From assembly GCA_965243265.1 (NCBI GenBank), contig CBDEUL010000006.1, positions 186,001 through 250,000 of the forward strand: a stretch of DNA of 64,000 nt, read 5' to 3'. The translations under genes and the position numbers were made by a program. The stretch is from Flavicella sp965243265 (lineage in GTDB: Bacteria; Bacteroidota; Bacteroidia; Flavobacteriales; Flavobacteriaceae). How positions within the stretch are numbered: position 1 is the stretch's first letter; each line of letters opens with the position of its first letter. The notes beneath the pieces were generated by a model. The model had not been told where the DNA came from. It made no database searches and was given only the letters and a program-made list of their open reading frames with translations. Positions 42,263 to 52,561 of the stretch are shown here, one piece after another.

Positions 42263-43477
42263 TTAATGTGAATGTTCGGCTTCGCCTTTTTTCATTTCAG
42301 CAATTAGATAATAGGCATTGTTATAAGCGAATTTTATATTTTCTTCAATTTCTTCAATAAATTGAATGGACATCCAATCACCATCTTTTTCCCCAATAAT
42401 CACTTCAATAGGTTTAAAGCTCCAGTGGTCATTTTCGTTTTGTACGGTAAACACATAAAACTTACCATCTTCTTTTATGATAGCACTTTCGCGTAGTGCT
42501 TTTGTTTGGGTACTTTCAACTTGTATTTTACCTTGAATATACATCCCAGGGATTAAGCTGCCTTTTTTATTTTCAATCTCTGCGTGAACGTGTACTGCTT
42601 TTGGATTGTCTTCAAATGTTTTGCTCACAGAATAAATTTCTGCTGTTAGTTCTGTATCAGGAACGGATTGCACCGTAAAAGATATTTTTTGACCTTTCTT
42701 TACTTTGTGCACATCTTTTTCAAAGACCATTAAATCTGCGTGAACATGATGCGTGTTTACTATCTCGAATAATTCGGTTTGTGGTTCAACATATTGTCCT
42801 ATTTTAACCTCAACCTTTTGTACAAATCCTTCTATTGGGCTACGTAGTGCAATCTGGTGGGCAATAGTTCCGTTTTGGACAGAATCAGAATTAACATTTA
42901 GTATTTTTAATTGCGCTGCCAATCCGTTTACCATTGCTTTCGAAACATTATATTCTGCCTCTGCCTTTTGAAAATTAGCACCAGACCCCACCCCAGCATC
43001 GTATATTTTTTTTTGACGCTCATAATCTTTCTTCAAAAAGTTACTCTTACTGTAAGCATTTAAATAATCGGTTTGTAGTTTTATAATATTAGGGTGAGAA
43101 AGATAAGCTACTACTTGACCTTTATTGACTTTATCGCCTTCAATCACTTTAATAGAAACGACGTTCGCACCAACAACAGAAGTAATTGCGGCTTCGTTTT
43201 GTGGTGGCACTTCTAATGTGCCGTTCGCTTCTACATAACCACTCATATTACGTAAAGACAGTGTGTCAATTTTCATTTTTAGTGCCTCAAACTGTTGTTG
43301 AGAAAGCATGACTTCATCCTCCTCATGGTGTTCTTCATTAGATTCTACATTATGAGAATGCTCATCTTCACTATGCGAATGACCATCATGATTTTTGTGG
43401 TTTTCTTTATTACCACAAGCCGTAATAAAAAAAACTAGTATTAATATAGTTAGTATTTTATATGATATATTTTTCAT
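42263..43477 (-). CDS. czcB: CzcB-like RND periplasmic adaptor
   Basis: The 404-aa lipoprotein (LVFFITACGNKENH) has a His-rich N-terminus (ENHKNHDGHSHSEDEHSHNVE), a barrel-sandwich lipoyl domain (VSIKVIEGDKVNKGQVVAYLSHP), a coiled-coil hairpin and a beta-barrel ending in another His tail (KGEAEHSH). His-rich tails suggest binding of Zn, Co or Ni in the periplasm. It starts 4 bp after the czcA-tolC fusion gene. Confidence 0.88.
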   Translation of the reverse strand: MKNISYKILTILILVFFITACGNKENHKNHDGHSHSEDEHSHNVESNEEHHEEDEVMLSQQQFEALKMKIDTLSLRNMSGYVEANGTLEVPPQNEAAITSVVGANVVSIKVIEGDKVNKGQVVAYLSHPNIIKLQTDYLNAYSKSNFLKKDYERQKKIYDAGVGSGANFQKAEAEYNVSKAMVNGLAAQLKILNVNSDSVQNGTIAHQIALRSPIEGFVQKVEVKIGQYVEPQTELFEIVNTHHVHADLMVFEKDVHKVKKGQKISFTVQSVPDTELTAEIYSVSKTFEDNPKAVHVHAEIENKKGSLIPGMYIQGKIQVESTQTKALRESAIIKEDGKFYVFTVQNENDHWSFKPIEVIIGEKDGDWMSIQFIEEIEENIKFAYNNAYYLIAEMKKGEAEHSH

Positions 43478-43481
43478 TGTC

Positions 43482-46400
43482 TTATTTATTAAAAAATTGT
43501 AATTGAAATGTGCTTTCTAGATAATTTATTAAAGCTGTTTGTGCTTCTAGTTCTGATTGAATTGCTTCTTTTATCAACTGCGTAAATGCGGTATAATCTA
43601 TTACACCTTCTTTATACGCCAATAAAGCACCCGTTTTTTGTTCTTTGGTTACTATGAGTACTTCATTTTTATAGAACTCCCAAGTAGCTTCCCATTTCTT
43701 ATAATTTTCTTTGGCTTGTAAATATCTCAATTGTACTTCCTGTTTCTTGAATTGGAGGTTTGCTACTACAATTTCCTTATCAATTTTAGCAATTCTTATT
43801 TTTGCTTTGTTAGAGCCAGATAAAAATGGAATGGAAATACCCGCTTGATAACTATAAAACCCAGAATTTCCATTAACTTTTTGCAATCCACCTTGCAAGT
43901 TGAATTTGGGTAAATTATTAGCTTTTGCAGCTTTAAATTTTGCTTCCGCTTCACTTACTAAATTCTGAGATATACTGTATAACGGGTGTTCTTCAATTGT
44001 AAAAGAATTATTATTAACCTCAAAAATATCGTTAATGATATCGGAAACTGTAAAAATTTTATCTGACATCAACCATAAATTTAATTGTTGTAAAGCCACT
44101 ACATAATCACTATATGCTTGCGCTTTTTTACTCTGAACTTGTCGCACTTGGTTTTTGGTTGCCAAATACTCTAATTTGGAAATCGCTTCCACTTCAAAGT
44201 TTAAGGCTACCGCTTTTTCAAAATTGGTATAGATAGAATCCAATTCCTTGTAGAGCATATAGTTCCTCTTCATTTTATAACAATTAGCCCATGCTTTTTT
44301 AACCTCCAATTCCAATTCAAGTTCAGATAATTGATAGGCTTTTTGTGCTAGTTGAATGCGTTGTTCTTGTAGCCTTCTTTTTGCACTTATACCAAATATA
44401 TCTATGTTTGATTGTCCGAAACCTATAGTTGTATAAACTCCATTATCACTATTGATCTCCTCTCCTCCAGTAAAAATTTGGGTAGTTCCAAAATTATAAG
44501 CAGCAGCTTTTAATTGCTCTTGTTTTGTAATTTCTAACTTCTTTTGCTTCAACAAAGGATAATTGGTTTTAGATAACTTGACAGCTTCTTGTAATGTAAT
44601 TTCATGAAGTGAATCTTTTACAATCTGTGCATTACCTTTAAACGAAAAACTAAATAACAACACTAAAACTGCTGTAGTAGTAACTAGCTTTTTATTTGGT
44701 TTAAGATTAAACGACTTATTTTCTACCCAATGGTATAAAATTGGTAAAACGAATAAAGTAAGTAATGTAGAAGTTAACAAACCACCAATTACAACAGTTG
44801 CTAATGGGCGTTGTACTTCTCCACCAGCTGATGCTGAAACTGCCATTGGTAAGAAACCTAAAACATCTGTAAATGCCGTTAACATAATAGGTCTGATTCT
44901 TCGTTTAGTACCTTCTAAAACCCTGTCTTTTAGATTGATTACACCTTCCTCTTTTAATTCGTTTAAACCACTAATCATTACCAGTCCATTTAAAACAGCA
45001 ACACCAAATAGCACAATAAACCCAACACCTGCCGATATACTAAATGGCATATCTCTTAACCATAAAGCTACAATACCTCCAATGGTTGCCATTGGAATAG
45101 CGATGTAAATCATTAAGGTTTGTGGGAATGATTTTAGTGCAAAGTATATTAATATAAATATGAGTAATAATGCAATAGGTACAACGGTTAGTAAACGACT
45201 ACTGGCACGTTCTAAATTTTCAAATGCACCACCATAACGAATAAAATAACCAGATGGGAGTTCTAATTGTGCATCTAATTTTGATTTAATTTCAGTTACT
45301 AATGACTTTACGTCTCGACCTCTTACATTTATCCCTACATAAGTTCTTCTGTTTGTGTTATCCCTGCTTATTTGCATTGGACCTGCTTTATAAGACACAT
45401 CAGCAACTTCTCGTAGTGGAATTTGAGCACCTAAAGGTAAATTGATAAACAGATTTTGAATATCAGTAATATCTTTTCGGTTTTTAGCGTTTAAACGCAC
45501 TACTAAATCAAATCGTTTTTCACCTTCAAAAATCACACCTGCATTACCACCTGCAAATGCCGATTGCACCATTTTGTTTAGGTTATTGATCTGAAGTCCG
45601 TATTGAGCCAACTTATTTCTATTGTAAGCAATAGTCATTTGTGGTAATCCTGTGGTAGCTTCGGCTTTCATATCACCAATACCTTCAGTTCCAGCTATAA
45701 TTCTTGATATTTCTTGAGCCTTTTGTGAAAGTACATTAATATCTTCTCCATAGAGTTTTATGGCTATATCTTCACGAACCCCTTCTAGCAATTCATTAAA
45801 ACGCATTTCAATAGGTTGGGTAAATTCATAATTAACACCAGGAACAATTTCGACTGCTTCCTTCATTTCTTCAATCAACTCATCTTTAGACGATACTGTT
45901 GTCCATTCACTTTTTGGTTTTAGAATTACAAAGACATCGGCTAAATCCATAGGCATTGGGTCTGTGGGTATTTCAGCAACACCAATACGACTTACAATTT
46001 TATCTACCTCTGGGAATTTTGCTTTAACAATTTGTTCAATTTTAGTTGTAGTCTCTATGGTTTCTGTAAGTGAACTACCTGGTTTTAAAATAGCGTGAAA
46101 GGCAATGTCACCTTCATCAAGCTGGGGTATAAATACACCTCCCATTCTAGTAAACATAAAAACGGAAAATGCAAATAACCCAATGGCAATACCAACAATA
46201 AGTTTGCCTTTTTGTAATGCGTTTTCTAATAATGGTTGATATTTGTTTTCTACCCAATGCACAAATTGATCACCATATGATTTTTTATCTGATTTAGGTG
46301 CTCTTAAAATCAAGGCTGACATCATCGGCACATAGGTAAGACATAGCACCATTGCACCAATCATTGCAAAAATAAATGTTAATGCCATTGGCTTGAACAT

Positions 46401-47816
46401 CTTCCCTTCAATCCCTTGTAATGCTAGAATAGGAAAAAACACAATAAGAATAATTAATTGACCGAAAAAGGCAGCATTCATCATTTTTTTAGATGCTGAA
46501 GAGGCTATATTATCACGTTCTTTTGAAGACAGTTTTTTATTTTTAAGTACTTGTGATGCGATTAAAAACACCGTAGTTTCAACAATTATAACGGCACCAT
46601 CAACAATGATTCCAAAATCAATAGCTCCTAAACTCATTAAGTTTGCCCAAACATCAAAAAAGTTCATTAATATAAAAGCAAACAATAGAGACAAGGGAAT
46701 GGTTGAAGCAACAATTAAACCACCACGCCAGTTCCCTAACAAGAATATAAGTATAAATATAACTATTAAAGCCCCTTCTATTAGATTATTTGCAACAGTA
46801 GAGGTTGTTTCACTTATTAATTTACTTCTATCCAAAAGAGGTTCTATTAGAACACCTTTGGGTAGCGACTCTTGGATCTTCTCCATTCTTTCTTTTACAT
46901 TGTCTATAACGTCATTAGAATTAGCTCCTTTAAGCATCATCACTAAACCGCCTACAACTTCTCCTTCTCCATCTTGTGTTAAAGCTCCATAACGAATTGC
47001 AGAACCATATTGAACCTTAGCAATATCGTTTATGGTAATAGGAATATTATTAACAGTTTTAACTGTTATTTTTTTAATATCCTCTAAACTTCTTATTAAA
47101 CCCTCTCCTCTAATAAAATTAGCTTGGTGGTTTTTTTCAATATACGCACCACCTGTGTTTTGATTATTAGCTTCAAGAACATTAAAAACATCTGTAATGG
47201 TTATTCCAATAGCGTTTAACTCATTTGGGTCAACGGCTACTTCGTATTGTTTTATTTTTCCTCCTATAGCATTCACTTCAACAACACCTTCTACCATTGC
47301 CATTTGACGTTGTACAATCCAATCTTGCATGGTGCGCAAATCAGTAATAGAATATTTATCTTTATATTCTGGATTGACTTTAAGTGTATATTGATAAATT
47401 TCTCCTAGACCAGATGAAATAGGGCCCATTGAAGGTTTTCCAAACCCTTCTGGAATTTGTTCTTTTACTTCGTTAAGCTTTTCCGCTACCAATTGACGAG
47501 GTAAATAGGTTCCCATATCATCATCAAAAACTATGGTAACCACCGATAGACCAAAACGGGAGATTGAGCGAATTTCTTCTACGTTTGGAAGATTGCTCAT
47601 TGCCACCTCTATTGGGTAAGTAATTATTTGCTCGATATCTTCTGTCCCTAAATTGGGAGATTGAGTAATGACTTGTACTTGATTGTTTGTAATGTCTGGA
47701 ACAGCATCTATGGGTATTTTGGAGGTACTCCAAATACCTGTACCAATAATGGTAAGCGTGAGCAAACCAATTATGAATTTATTATTGATTGAAAAATCAA
47801 TGATTTTATTAATCAT
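43482..47816 (-). CDS. czcA: CzcA heavy-metal RND pump fused to a TolC-family outer-membrane factor
   Basis: The 1444-aa protein is a fusion. Residues 1-1035 are a full HME-RND pump with TM4 motif DFGIIVDGAVIIVE, the D-D-E signature of Zn/Co/Cd pumps (HME1 class). From about residue 1040 a second export signal (TTAVLVLLFSFSFKGNAQ) leads into a 390-residue CzcC/TolC domain (ITLQEAVKLSKTNYPLLKQ). CzcA and CzcC are thus one polypeptide, which in Bacteroidota is a known arrangement. Whether the parts are processed at the internal signal-like segment is unknown. Confidence 0.9.
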   Translation of the reverse strand: MINKIIDFSINNKFIIGLLTLTIIGTGIWSTSKIPIDAVPDITNNQVQVITQSPNLGTEDIEQIITYPIEVAMSNLPNVEEIRSISRFGLSVVTIVFDDDMGTYLPRQLVAEKLNEVKEQIPEGFGKPSMGPISSGLGEIYQYTLKVNPEYKDKYSITDLRTMQDWIVQRQMAMVEGVVEVNAIGGKIKQYEVAVDPNELNAIGITITDVFNVLEANNQNTGGAYIEKNHQANFIRGEGLIRSLEDIKKITVKTVNNIPITINDIAKVQYGSAIRYGALTQDGEGEVVGGLVMMLKGANSNDVIDNVKERMEKIQESLPKGVLIEPLLDRSKLISETTSTVANNLIEGALIVIFILIFLLGNWRGGLIVASTIPLSLLFAFILMNFFDVWANLMSLGAIDFGIIVDGAVIIVETTVFLIASQVLKNKKLSSKERDNIASSASKKMMNAAFFGQLIILIVFFPILALQGIEGKMFKPMALTFIFAMIGAMVLCLTYVPMMSALILRAPKSDKKSYGDQFVHWVENKYQPLLENALQKGKLIVGIAIGLFAFSVFMFTRMGGVFIPQLDEGDIAFHAILKPGSSLTETIETTTKIEQIVKAKFPEVDKIVSRIGVAEIPTDPMPMDLADVFVILKPKSEWTTVSSKDELIEEMKEAVEIVPGVNYEFTQPIEMRFNELLEGVREDIAIKLYGEDINVLSQKAQEISRIIAGTEGIGDMKAEATTGLPQMTIAYNRNKLAQYGLQINNLNKMVQSAFAGGNAGVIFEGEKRFDLVVRLNAKNRKDITDIQNLFINLPLGAQIPLREVADVSYKAGPMQISRDNTNRRTYVGINVRGRDVKSLVTEIKSKLDAQLELPSGYFIRYGGAFENLERASSRLLTVVPIALLLIFILIYFALKSFPQTLMIYIAIPMATIGGIVALWLRDMPFSISAGVGFIVLFGVAVLNGLVMISGLNELKEEGVINLKDRVLEGTKRRIRPIMLTAFTDVLGFLPMAVSASAGGEVQRPLATVVIGGLLTSTLLTLFVLPILYHWVENKSFNLKPNKKLVTTTAVLVLLFSFSFKGNAQIVKDSLHEITLQEAVKLSKTNYPLLKQKKLEITKQEQLKAAAYNFGTTQIFTGGEEINSDNGVYTTIGFGQSNIDIFGISAKRRLQEQRIQLAQKAYQLSELELELEVKKAWANCYKMKRNYMLYKELDSIYTNFEKAVALNFEVEAISKLEYLATKNQVRQVQSKKAQAYSDYVVALQQLNLWLMSDKIFTVSDIINDIFEVNNNSFTIEEHPLYSISQNLVSEAEAKFKAAKANNLPKFNLQGGLQKVNGNSGFYSYQAGISIPFLSGSNKAKIRIAKIDKEIVVANLQFKKQEVQLRYLQAKENYKKWEATWEFYKNEVLIVTKEQKTGALLAYKEGVIDYTAFTQLIKEAIQSELEAQTALINYLESTFQLQFFNK

Positions 47817-47852
47817 ATGAAAATTTATTAATTCAGTTAAACATTCGTTATA

Positions 47853-47872
47853 TACAACCTAATATGGTTGTA
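47853..47872. promoter_or_regulatory. Inverted repeat upstream of czcA
   Basis: TACAACC-TAATAT-GGTTGTA lies 37 bp upstream of the czcA start. It could be an operator or an RNA hairpin in the leader. A weaker hairpin AAGAACC...GGTTCTT at 47885-47906 beyond it may terminate the preceding gene. Confidence 0.4.
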
Positions 47873-47936
47873 AATCGAGATAAGAAGAACCCCTTTTAGG
47901 TTCTTTAATGGATATAGCTATCCTATAAAAACTGAA

Positions 47937-48248
47937 TTAAACTTGGGGTGGCTGTAGAATAGTCGAATTAAAGTCTTTTTCCAAACCTTTAAAGTGATAA
48001 AATACTTCGGTAGAAATACTAGTTGTAGCAATTATGAAATCTACAATTTTAAAATGTGTTGCGTGTACATGACAACACTGACAATTACAAAATGGCGAGC
48101 ATGAATCAGTATCTTGATGTTTATGGTCGTTGTCTAAAGTTTTCGAAATTTCTGTTTTAACTTCATTATCAAAATCACAACTATCTTCACAAGGCACTAA
48201 ATTAAGTGCGAAGATATAAATTGATAATATGGCGGCTAAAAATTTCAT
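47937..48248 (-). CDS. Small exported Cys/His-rich protein (DUF6660-like)
   Basis: The 103-aa protein has a signal peptide (MKFLAAILSIYIFALNLVPCEDSC) and a CSPFCNCQCCHVHATHF cluster, then a hydrophobic tail ending PPQV. Such proteins lie upstream of metal RND operons in Bacteroidota and probably bind metal in the periplasm. Transcription runs towards czcA, 120 bp downstream. Confidence 0.7.
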   Translation of the reverse strand: MKFLAAILSIYIFALNLVPCEDSCDFDNEVKTEISKTLDNDHKHQDTDSCSPFCNCQCCHVHATHFKIVDFIIATTSISTEVFYHFKGLEKDFNSTILQPPQV

Positions 48249-48332
48249 TGACGCAAATATAAAAAATATTTAATGCAATAGCTCTGCAAATTACTTCCAA
48301 AACTATTATTATATCTAATTTAGATATTAAAA

Positions 48333-48358
48333 AAAGAGCCTTCGGAAAAAGGCTCTTT
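48333..48358 (-). terminator. Terminator at the end of the cus operon
   Basis: AAAGAGCCTT (48333-48342) pairs with AAGGCTCTTT (48349-48358); on the minus strand the stem is followed by seven T. It lies 10 bp downstream of the last cus gene and upstream of the czc group. Confidence 0.85.
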
Positions 48359-48368
48359 AAGAATTTGG

Positions 48369-48803
48369 TTAATGATTGTGATCGGAATAGTCTTCACTAT
48401 TCTCACCTCCTAATTTATTCATTTTCATACCATGATCATATTGACAGCACCCTGGTAATTTTTTGTATGCATCTTCACTACCTGTAACTTTTTCAGTATC
48501 ATAACCAGATGCTGCAATAGCTTTATGAATTACCATTGTGTTTGTTTTTTTACTGTCAAAAGAAACATTTATCTTCTTTTTATCTACATCCCAAATGGCA
48601 CTTGCAACACCTTGGACATTATTTGCTGCTTTTTCAATTGTTTTTTTGCACATTCCGCAATTGCCTCTTACACCAAACGATACATCTGTCATAGCCATAT
48701 CTTTAGCCATTTCAGTTTTGGTAGTTTCTTTTTGGGTTTGGCTATTACAGCTTGTTAAACCGATTGCTGCTATTACAGCGATACTTAAAATTACTTTTTT
48801 CAT
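48369..48803 (-). CDS. HMA-domain periplasmic metal-binding lipoprotein
   Basis: I choose the ATG at 48803 (MKKVILSIAVIAAIGLTSCNSQ), giving 144 aa; the longer frame has no signal. The lipobox is LTSC. A single HMA domain has GNCGMCKKTIEKAA in place of GMTCxxC, so the metal-binding Cys pair is CGMC. The C-terminus (GCCQYDHGMKMNKLGG, then DYSDHNH) adds further ligands. It probably passes Cu(I) to the adjacent CusB/CusA pump. Confidence 0.88.
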   Translation of the reverse strand: MKKVILSIAVIAAIGLTSCNSQTQKETTKTEMAKDMAMTDVSFGVRGNCGMCKKTIEKAANNVQGVASAIWDVDKKKINVSFDSKKTNTMVIHKAIAASGYDTEKVTGSEDAYKKLPGCCQYDHGMKMNKLGGENSEDYSDHNH

Positions 48804-48823
48804 TGTATAAAAATTAATTGTTA

Positions 48824-50596
48824 TTATTCTATTATATGTTTTACTTCCCCACATGTTAGCATTGCTTTACCAAAATAAGGGTTGATTACTTTTTCTTCTT
48901 TACTTATCCAATATGCACCTGTGTTATTATCACCCATTGGACAAAATTCAACATAGACTTTTTTATCAATACCAAAGAGTTGTATGGTCTTGATTAAACT
49001 AGAGGACAAATATTTAAAATGGTTTCTTTGTATTTGTATGTCTAATGTTTCAGAAATAGAAGTAGCAAAGTTTTTTATATCTCCTTTTAATGATATCCAG
49101 TGGTTGTGAGATTTTTTGTTTACTAACAATTTCATATCTACTTTATCCAAATTATTCAACAAATTTTTAGCACTTATTGAAGTACTTTTTGAATCTTCTT
49201 TTACTAGAGCATTTTTTATATTCATGTATTCATTGTAAACACTATTTAATTGTTGTTTAAATTGCTTTGACACTTTTAAACGTTCATTACTACTTGTATG
49301 ATTACGCTCTTTGTTGGATGAATTATTGTCTATTCCTAAATGACCTTCATGACCTGACATTACTTTACCAACATCTTTATTCATCATTGATTTCTTACCC
49401 AGTAATTGTGCTGCTGCATCAACCGTAAAGGTTCCGTTAGTTACTATTTCATTTCCAGTAAACAAGCCTTCTAAAACTTCATATTCATTACCAATCTGAT
49501 TACCCAATGTAACTTCTCGCATTACAAAAACTGGTTGGTCTGGATTTGTTTTTAAATAAACCACAGAACGCTCACCTGTCCATAACACAGCAGATGCCGG
49601 AATTGATAAAGCTTCTTTATTTTTATTCTTAACACTATTAATATTTGCGGTTACAAACATTCCTGGTTTAAATACATCATCATTGTTGTTTAGCACCACA
49701 CGCAAGGTTACTGTTCTTGTCTTTGTATTTAAAATTGGGTTTATAAAATCAACCTTACCTTTAAATTGTTTATTAGAATAGGCATTGGTTGTAATCAACA
49801 CTTGCTGTCCTATTTTAAAGCGATCCATCTGATTTTCATATACATCAAATTCCCCCCAAACTGTGTTGAGATTGGCTATTTTTAACAAGGACTGCCCCTG
49901 TTTGATGTAATCGCCTTGATCTACTAATTTTTTAGTAACAGTTCCAGAAACCGTTGCAAACACAGGAATGTTTTCTTTTACCTTTCCTTTTTCTTCAATC
50001 TGATTGATTTGATTTTCTGAGAGCTTCCATAATTTCAGTTTGTTACGAACTGCTTTGTACAAATCAGGTTGAGATTCTTTTAAGGATGCCGCAGTAATCA
50101 ATTCTTGTTGAGCTGCATAGAGTTCTGGTGAATAAATAGTTGCTAAAAGCTGACCTTTATGAACTTTTTGACCTGTAAAACTTACATTTAAGCGTTCAAT
50201 TCTACCCGAAAAATAACTTACCTGTACTGCATTGGCTTCTTCGTTTTCAGCAATTTTACCAGATAACTTAATGGTATTACCTTCTACATTGCTAACACCC
50301 ACTATAGTTGTTTGAATATTAGCTAAAGCCATTGCATTTTCAGTTAACTTGAATTGATCTGCTAATAAACTATTACTTGTGATTTCTGCAGGAATTAAAT
50401 CCATACCACAAATAGGACAATCACCTGGTTCTGGTTGCATAATCTGTGGGTGCATTGAACAAGTCCACATTTGATTGGTTTCTGTAACTGCATCGTGATT
50501 GTGCTCTGTTTCTTCTTTTGATAAATCACCAAACAGTATCCATCCTAAAAGTAGACCTGTTATTAATATTCCGATATAAATTATATATTTTTTCAT
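48824..50596 (-). CDS. cusB: CusB-like RND adaptor with metal-binding N-terminus and DUF3347 C-terminus
   Basis: The 590-aa protein starts with a membrane anchor (YIIYIGILITGLLLGWILFG). Next is a heavy-metal-binding domain MWTCSMHPQIMQPEPGDCPICGMDL, then the lipoyl/barrel core of CusB (LNVSFTGQKVHKGQLLATIYSPELYAAQ). After residue about 430 comes a DUF3347 domain with VYVEFCPMGDNNTGAYWIS and NPYFGKAMLTCGEV, which adds Cys/Met ligands. It belongs to the Cu/Ag CusCBA system; the order cusA, cusC, HMA-MauE, cusB is one operon. Confidence 0.9.
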   Translation of the reverse strand: MKKYIIYIGILITGLLLGWILFGDLSKEETEHNHDAVTETNQMWTCSMHPQIMQPEPGDCPICGMDLIPAEITSNSLLADQFKLTENAMALANIQTTIVGVSNVEGNTIKLSGKIAENEEANAVQVSYFSGRIERLNVSFTGQKVHKGQLLATIYSPELYAAQQELITAASLKESQPDLYKAVRNKLKLWKLSENQINQIEEKGKVKENIPVFATVSGTVTKKLVDQGDYIKQGQSLLKIANLNTVWGEFDVYENQMDRFKIGQQVLITTNAYSNKQFKGKVDFINPILNTKTRTVTLRVVLNNNDDVFKPGMFVTANINSVKNKNKEALSIPASAVLWTGERSVVYLKTNPDQPVFVMREVTLGNQIGNEYEVLEGLFTGNEIVTNGTFTVDAAAQLLGKKSMMNKDVGKVMSGHEGHLGIDNNSSNKERNHTSSNERLKVSKQFKQQLNSVYNEYMNIKNALVKEDSKSTSISAKNLLNNLDKVDMKLLVNKKSHNHWISLKGDIKNFATSISETLDIQIQRNHFKYLSSSLIKTIQLFGIDKKVYVEFCPMGDNNTGAYWISKEEKVINPYFGKAMLTCGEVKHIIE

Positions 50597-50597
50597 T

Positions 50598-51329
50598 TTA
50601 AAAGATGTTTAACAACATTAGTATTGCCATTACTATCATTATGGCATTTTCTATAAAAGTAGCTTCTGTCATAGGCAATTTTAGAGCTGTACCTAAACAA
50701 GCACATTGTATAGATTTTTTGTCAAATAGTGTTTTTGTGACTCCAATAGTGGTTATACCCAAAACAAGAAGTGTCGTAATTAAGGCTATATTTATCTCAA
50801 ATCGCATTAAGAACATTAGTCCTAATGCTGTTTCAATAAATGGATAAATTTCCCCATAAAAAGGAACTCTTTTTGCTAAAGGGTCGTACATTCTAAATGA
50901 ATCTGGAAACCCTTTTAGGTCTAACATTTTGAAAAAGCTAAAAACGATATAGAATAAGCCCATAAAATCGAGCATAAATTCGCTCCAACTCCAATTTTTG
51001 TAATGTAATAATACACTTGCTGTTGCTATGTAAAAGATTATAAGCAAGAGTGGTTTGAGTTGTTCTAATTTGCTTTTTTCCTCTTGCATCTCAAAACTTG
51101 TTTCTTGAACAAAAGCATTCTTCTGATTTTTTTCTGTAATCGTATATTTCGATTGTAGTGCTTTTTGAAGTTCGGTAACTTCAATGTGGCTACTCATTGT
51201 AATAGTAGCTTCTTGATTTTCAACATTAACTTCAACATTGGTAACGTTATTAATATCTCTTAAACTTTTCTCAACAGATGCTTTACAACTGCCACAAGTC
51301 ATTCCTGTTATTGTATATGTATGTTTCAT
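50598..51329 (-). CDS. HMA domain fused to a MauE/DoxX-like membrane domain
   Basis: The 243-aa protein has an N-terminal HMA domain with the classical GMTCGSCKASVEKSL motif (residues 8-22), a linker, and a four-helix MauE/DoxX-type membrane domain containing YDPLAKRVPFYGEIYPFIETALGLMFL and QCACLGTALKLPMTE with a CxC. The fusion is common in Bacteroidota copper operons and may move Cu(I) or electrons across the membrane. It lies 2 bp upstream of cusB. Confidence 0.87.
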   Translation of the reverse strand: MKHTYTITGMTCGSCKASVEKSLRDINNVTNVEVNVENQEATITMSSHIEVTELQKALQSKYTITEKNQKNAFVQETSFEMQEEKSKLEQLKPLLLIIFYIATASVLLHYKNWSWSEFMLDFMGLFYIVFSFFKMLDLKGFPDSFRMYDPLAKRVPFYGEIYPFIETALGLMFLMRFEINIALITTLLVLGITTIGVTKTLFDKKSIQCACLGTALKLPMTEATFIENAIMIVMAILMLLNIF

Positions 51330-51331
51330 TT

Positions 51332-52561
51332 TTACTGAATTAAATAATTTATAATTGAACTTTGTATATAGTAAGTGTTCACGGACTTTATTTGGTTCAT
51401 TTGAAATTTTAGTTGTAATTCTTGAATATCTAAAACATCATTAAAGTCAACATTCCCTGTTTCATAGCTTTTGATTAAAATGTTTTCTGCATCTCTGGCT
51501 TGCTTTAAATTTTTAGTTTGAGTAGCATGGCTTATTCTCGCGGAAATACGTTCATTAATCGCTTTGTCTAAAAACGTTTCTAAAGTATTTAAACGTTCCT
51601 GTTTTTTAACTGTAATTTCCTGCTGTTGCAACTCATTTTGCTTGGTTTTGGATTTGTACTTTTTATTAAAAATTGGGATGAATATCGAAACCATTGGCAT
51701 CACAATATCTTTTCCATTGTCACTAAAATCCATATTTGGTCTTTCAGTAACATTGATATAATCTAATCCAAAACCAATCATAGGACTGCTTTCTTTTTGA
51801 TTCAACAATTCGGATTGTTCTACTGATTGATAAAGTTTATCATATTTCAACAATTCTGGATGCAATGCTAAATTATCAGTGTTAACTTCAAAATCTTCTG
51901 TTGGAATTATTAAGCTATCTACCACCGTCACAGAAACATCATTTTCACGATTCAGTAGGTTATTTAATTTAGTCTGTTCTGCTAAAAATTGTTGATATAA
52001 TACGTCTTTAAGTTGTTGCAATTCGTTTTGTCTCATTTGTAATCGCAATACATCTACCGCGGATGCTTTACTTACTTCAACAGCTTTTAATGCTAATGTT
52101 TTGTAGGATTCTAAAATTTCAATGTTTTCTGTTAACACCTTTTGTTTTGCTTTATTAGCATACAAATCATAATAAGATTTTGAAACCGATGTCATTAACT
52201 TACGTTTTACAATAACAATATCTTCATATTTAGCATCTGCCAAAGCACTTACGTAATTTTCTCTTGATGTAATGGTTCCAAACCAAGGCAACATTTGTTT
52301 TACCGCTATTTTAAAACGTTGTGCCCCTGTTCTAGTTTCAGGTTCACTTGCAAAATATCCAACACCAAATTCAGTATTAGGAATGGTATTTACCTCGTTG
52401 ACTTTTTCCGAAGCTCTTTTGTATTGCAACTCAAATTTTTGAATCTCTGGGTTTTTTAACAAAGCTTTATTTATAAGCACATTTAATTGTTGTGCATTTG
52501 CAAAAAAACTAAAGAAGCAAAAACCAAAAATCAAGATCTCTTTTATTTTTCTATTTTTCAT
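51332..52561 (-). CDS. cusC: CusC-like TolC-family outer-membrane efflux protein
   Basis: I take the ATG at 52561 (MKNRKIKEILIFGFCFFSFFANAQ), which gives a clear signal peptide and a 409-aa product overlapping the cusA stop by 11 bp. Two OEP repeats with long periplasmic helices are visible (LNVLINKALLKNPEIQKFEL; SVEQSELLNQKESSPMIGFGLDYI). It completes the CusCBA channel. Confidence 0.88.
   Translation of the reverse strand: MKNRKIKEILIFGFCFFSFFANAQQLNVLINKALLKNPEIQKFELQYKRASEKVNEVNTIPNTEFGVGYFASEPETRTGAQRFKIAVKQMLPWFGTITSRENYVSALADAKYEDIVIVKRKLMTSVSKSYYDLYANKAKQKVLTENIEILESYKTLALKAVEVSKASAVDVLRLQMRQNELQQLKDVLYQQFLAEQTKLNNLLNRENDVSVTVVDSLIIPTEDFEVNTDNLALHPELLKYDKLYQSVEQSELLNQKESSPMIGFGLDYINVTERPNMDFSDNGKDIVMPMVSIFIPIFNKKYKSKTKQNELQQQEITVKKQERLNTLETFLDKAINERISARISHATQTKNLKQARDAENILIKSYETGNVDFNDVLDIQELQLKFQMNQIKSVNTYYIQSSIINYLIQ

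Noticed and set aside
47524..47733. Additional antisense frames within the czcA, cusA and spike genes
   Set aside because: They are shadows of strongly conserved coding sequences on the other strand and lack recognisable motifs.
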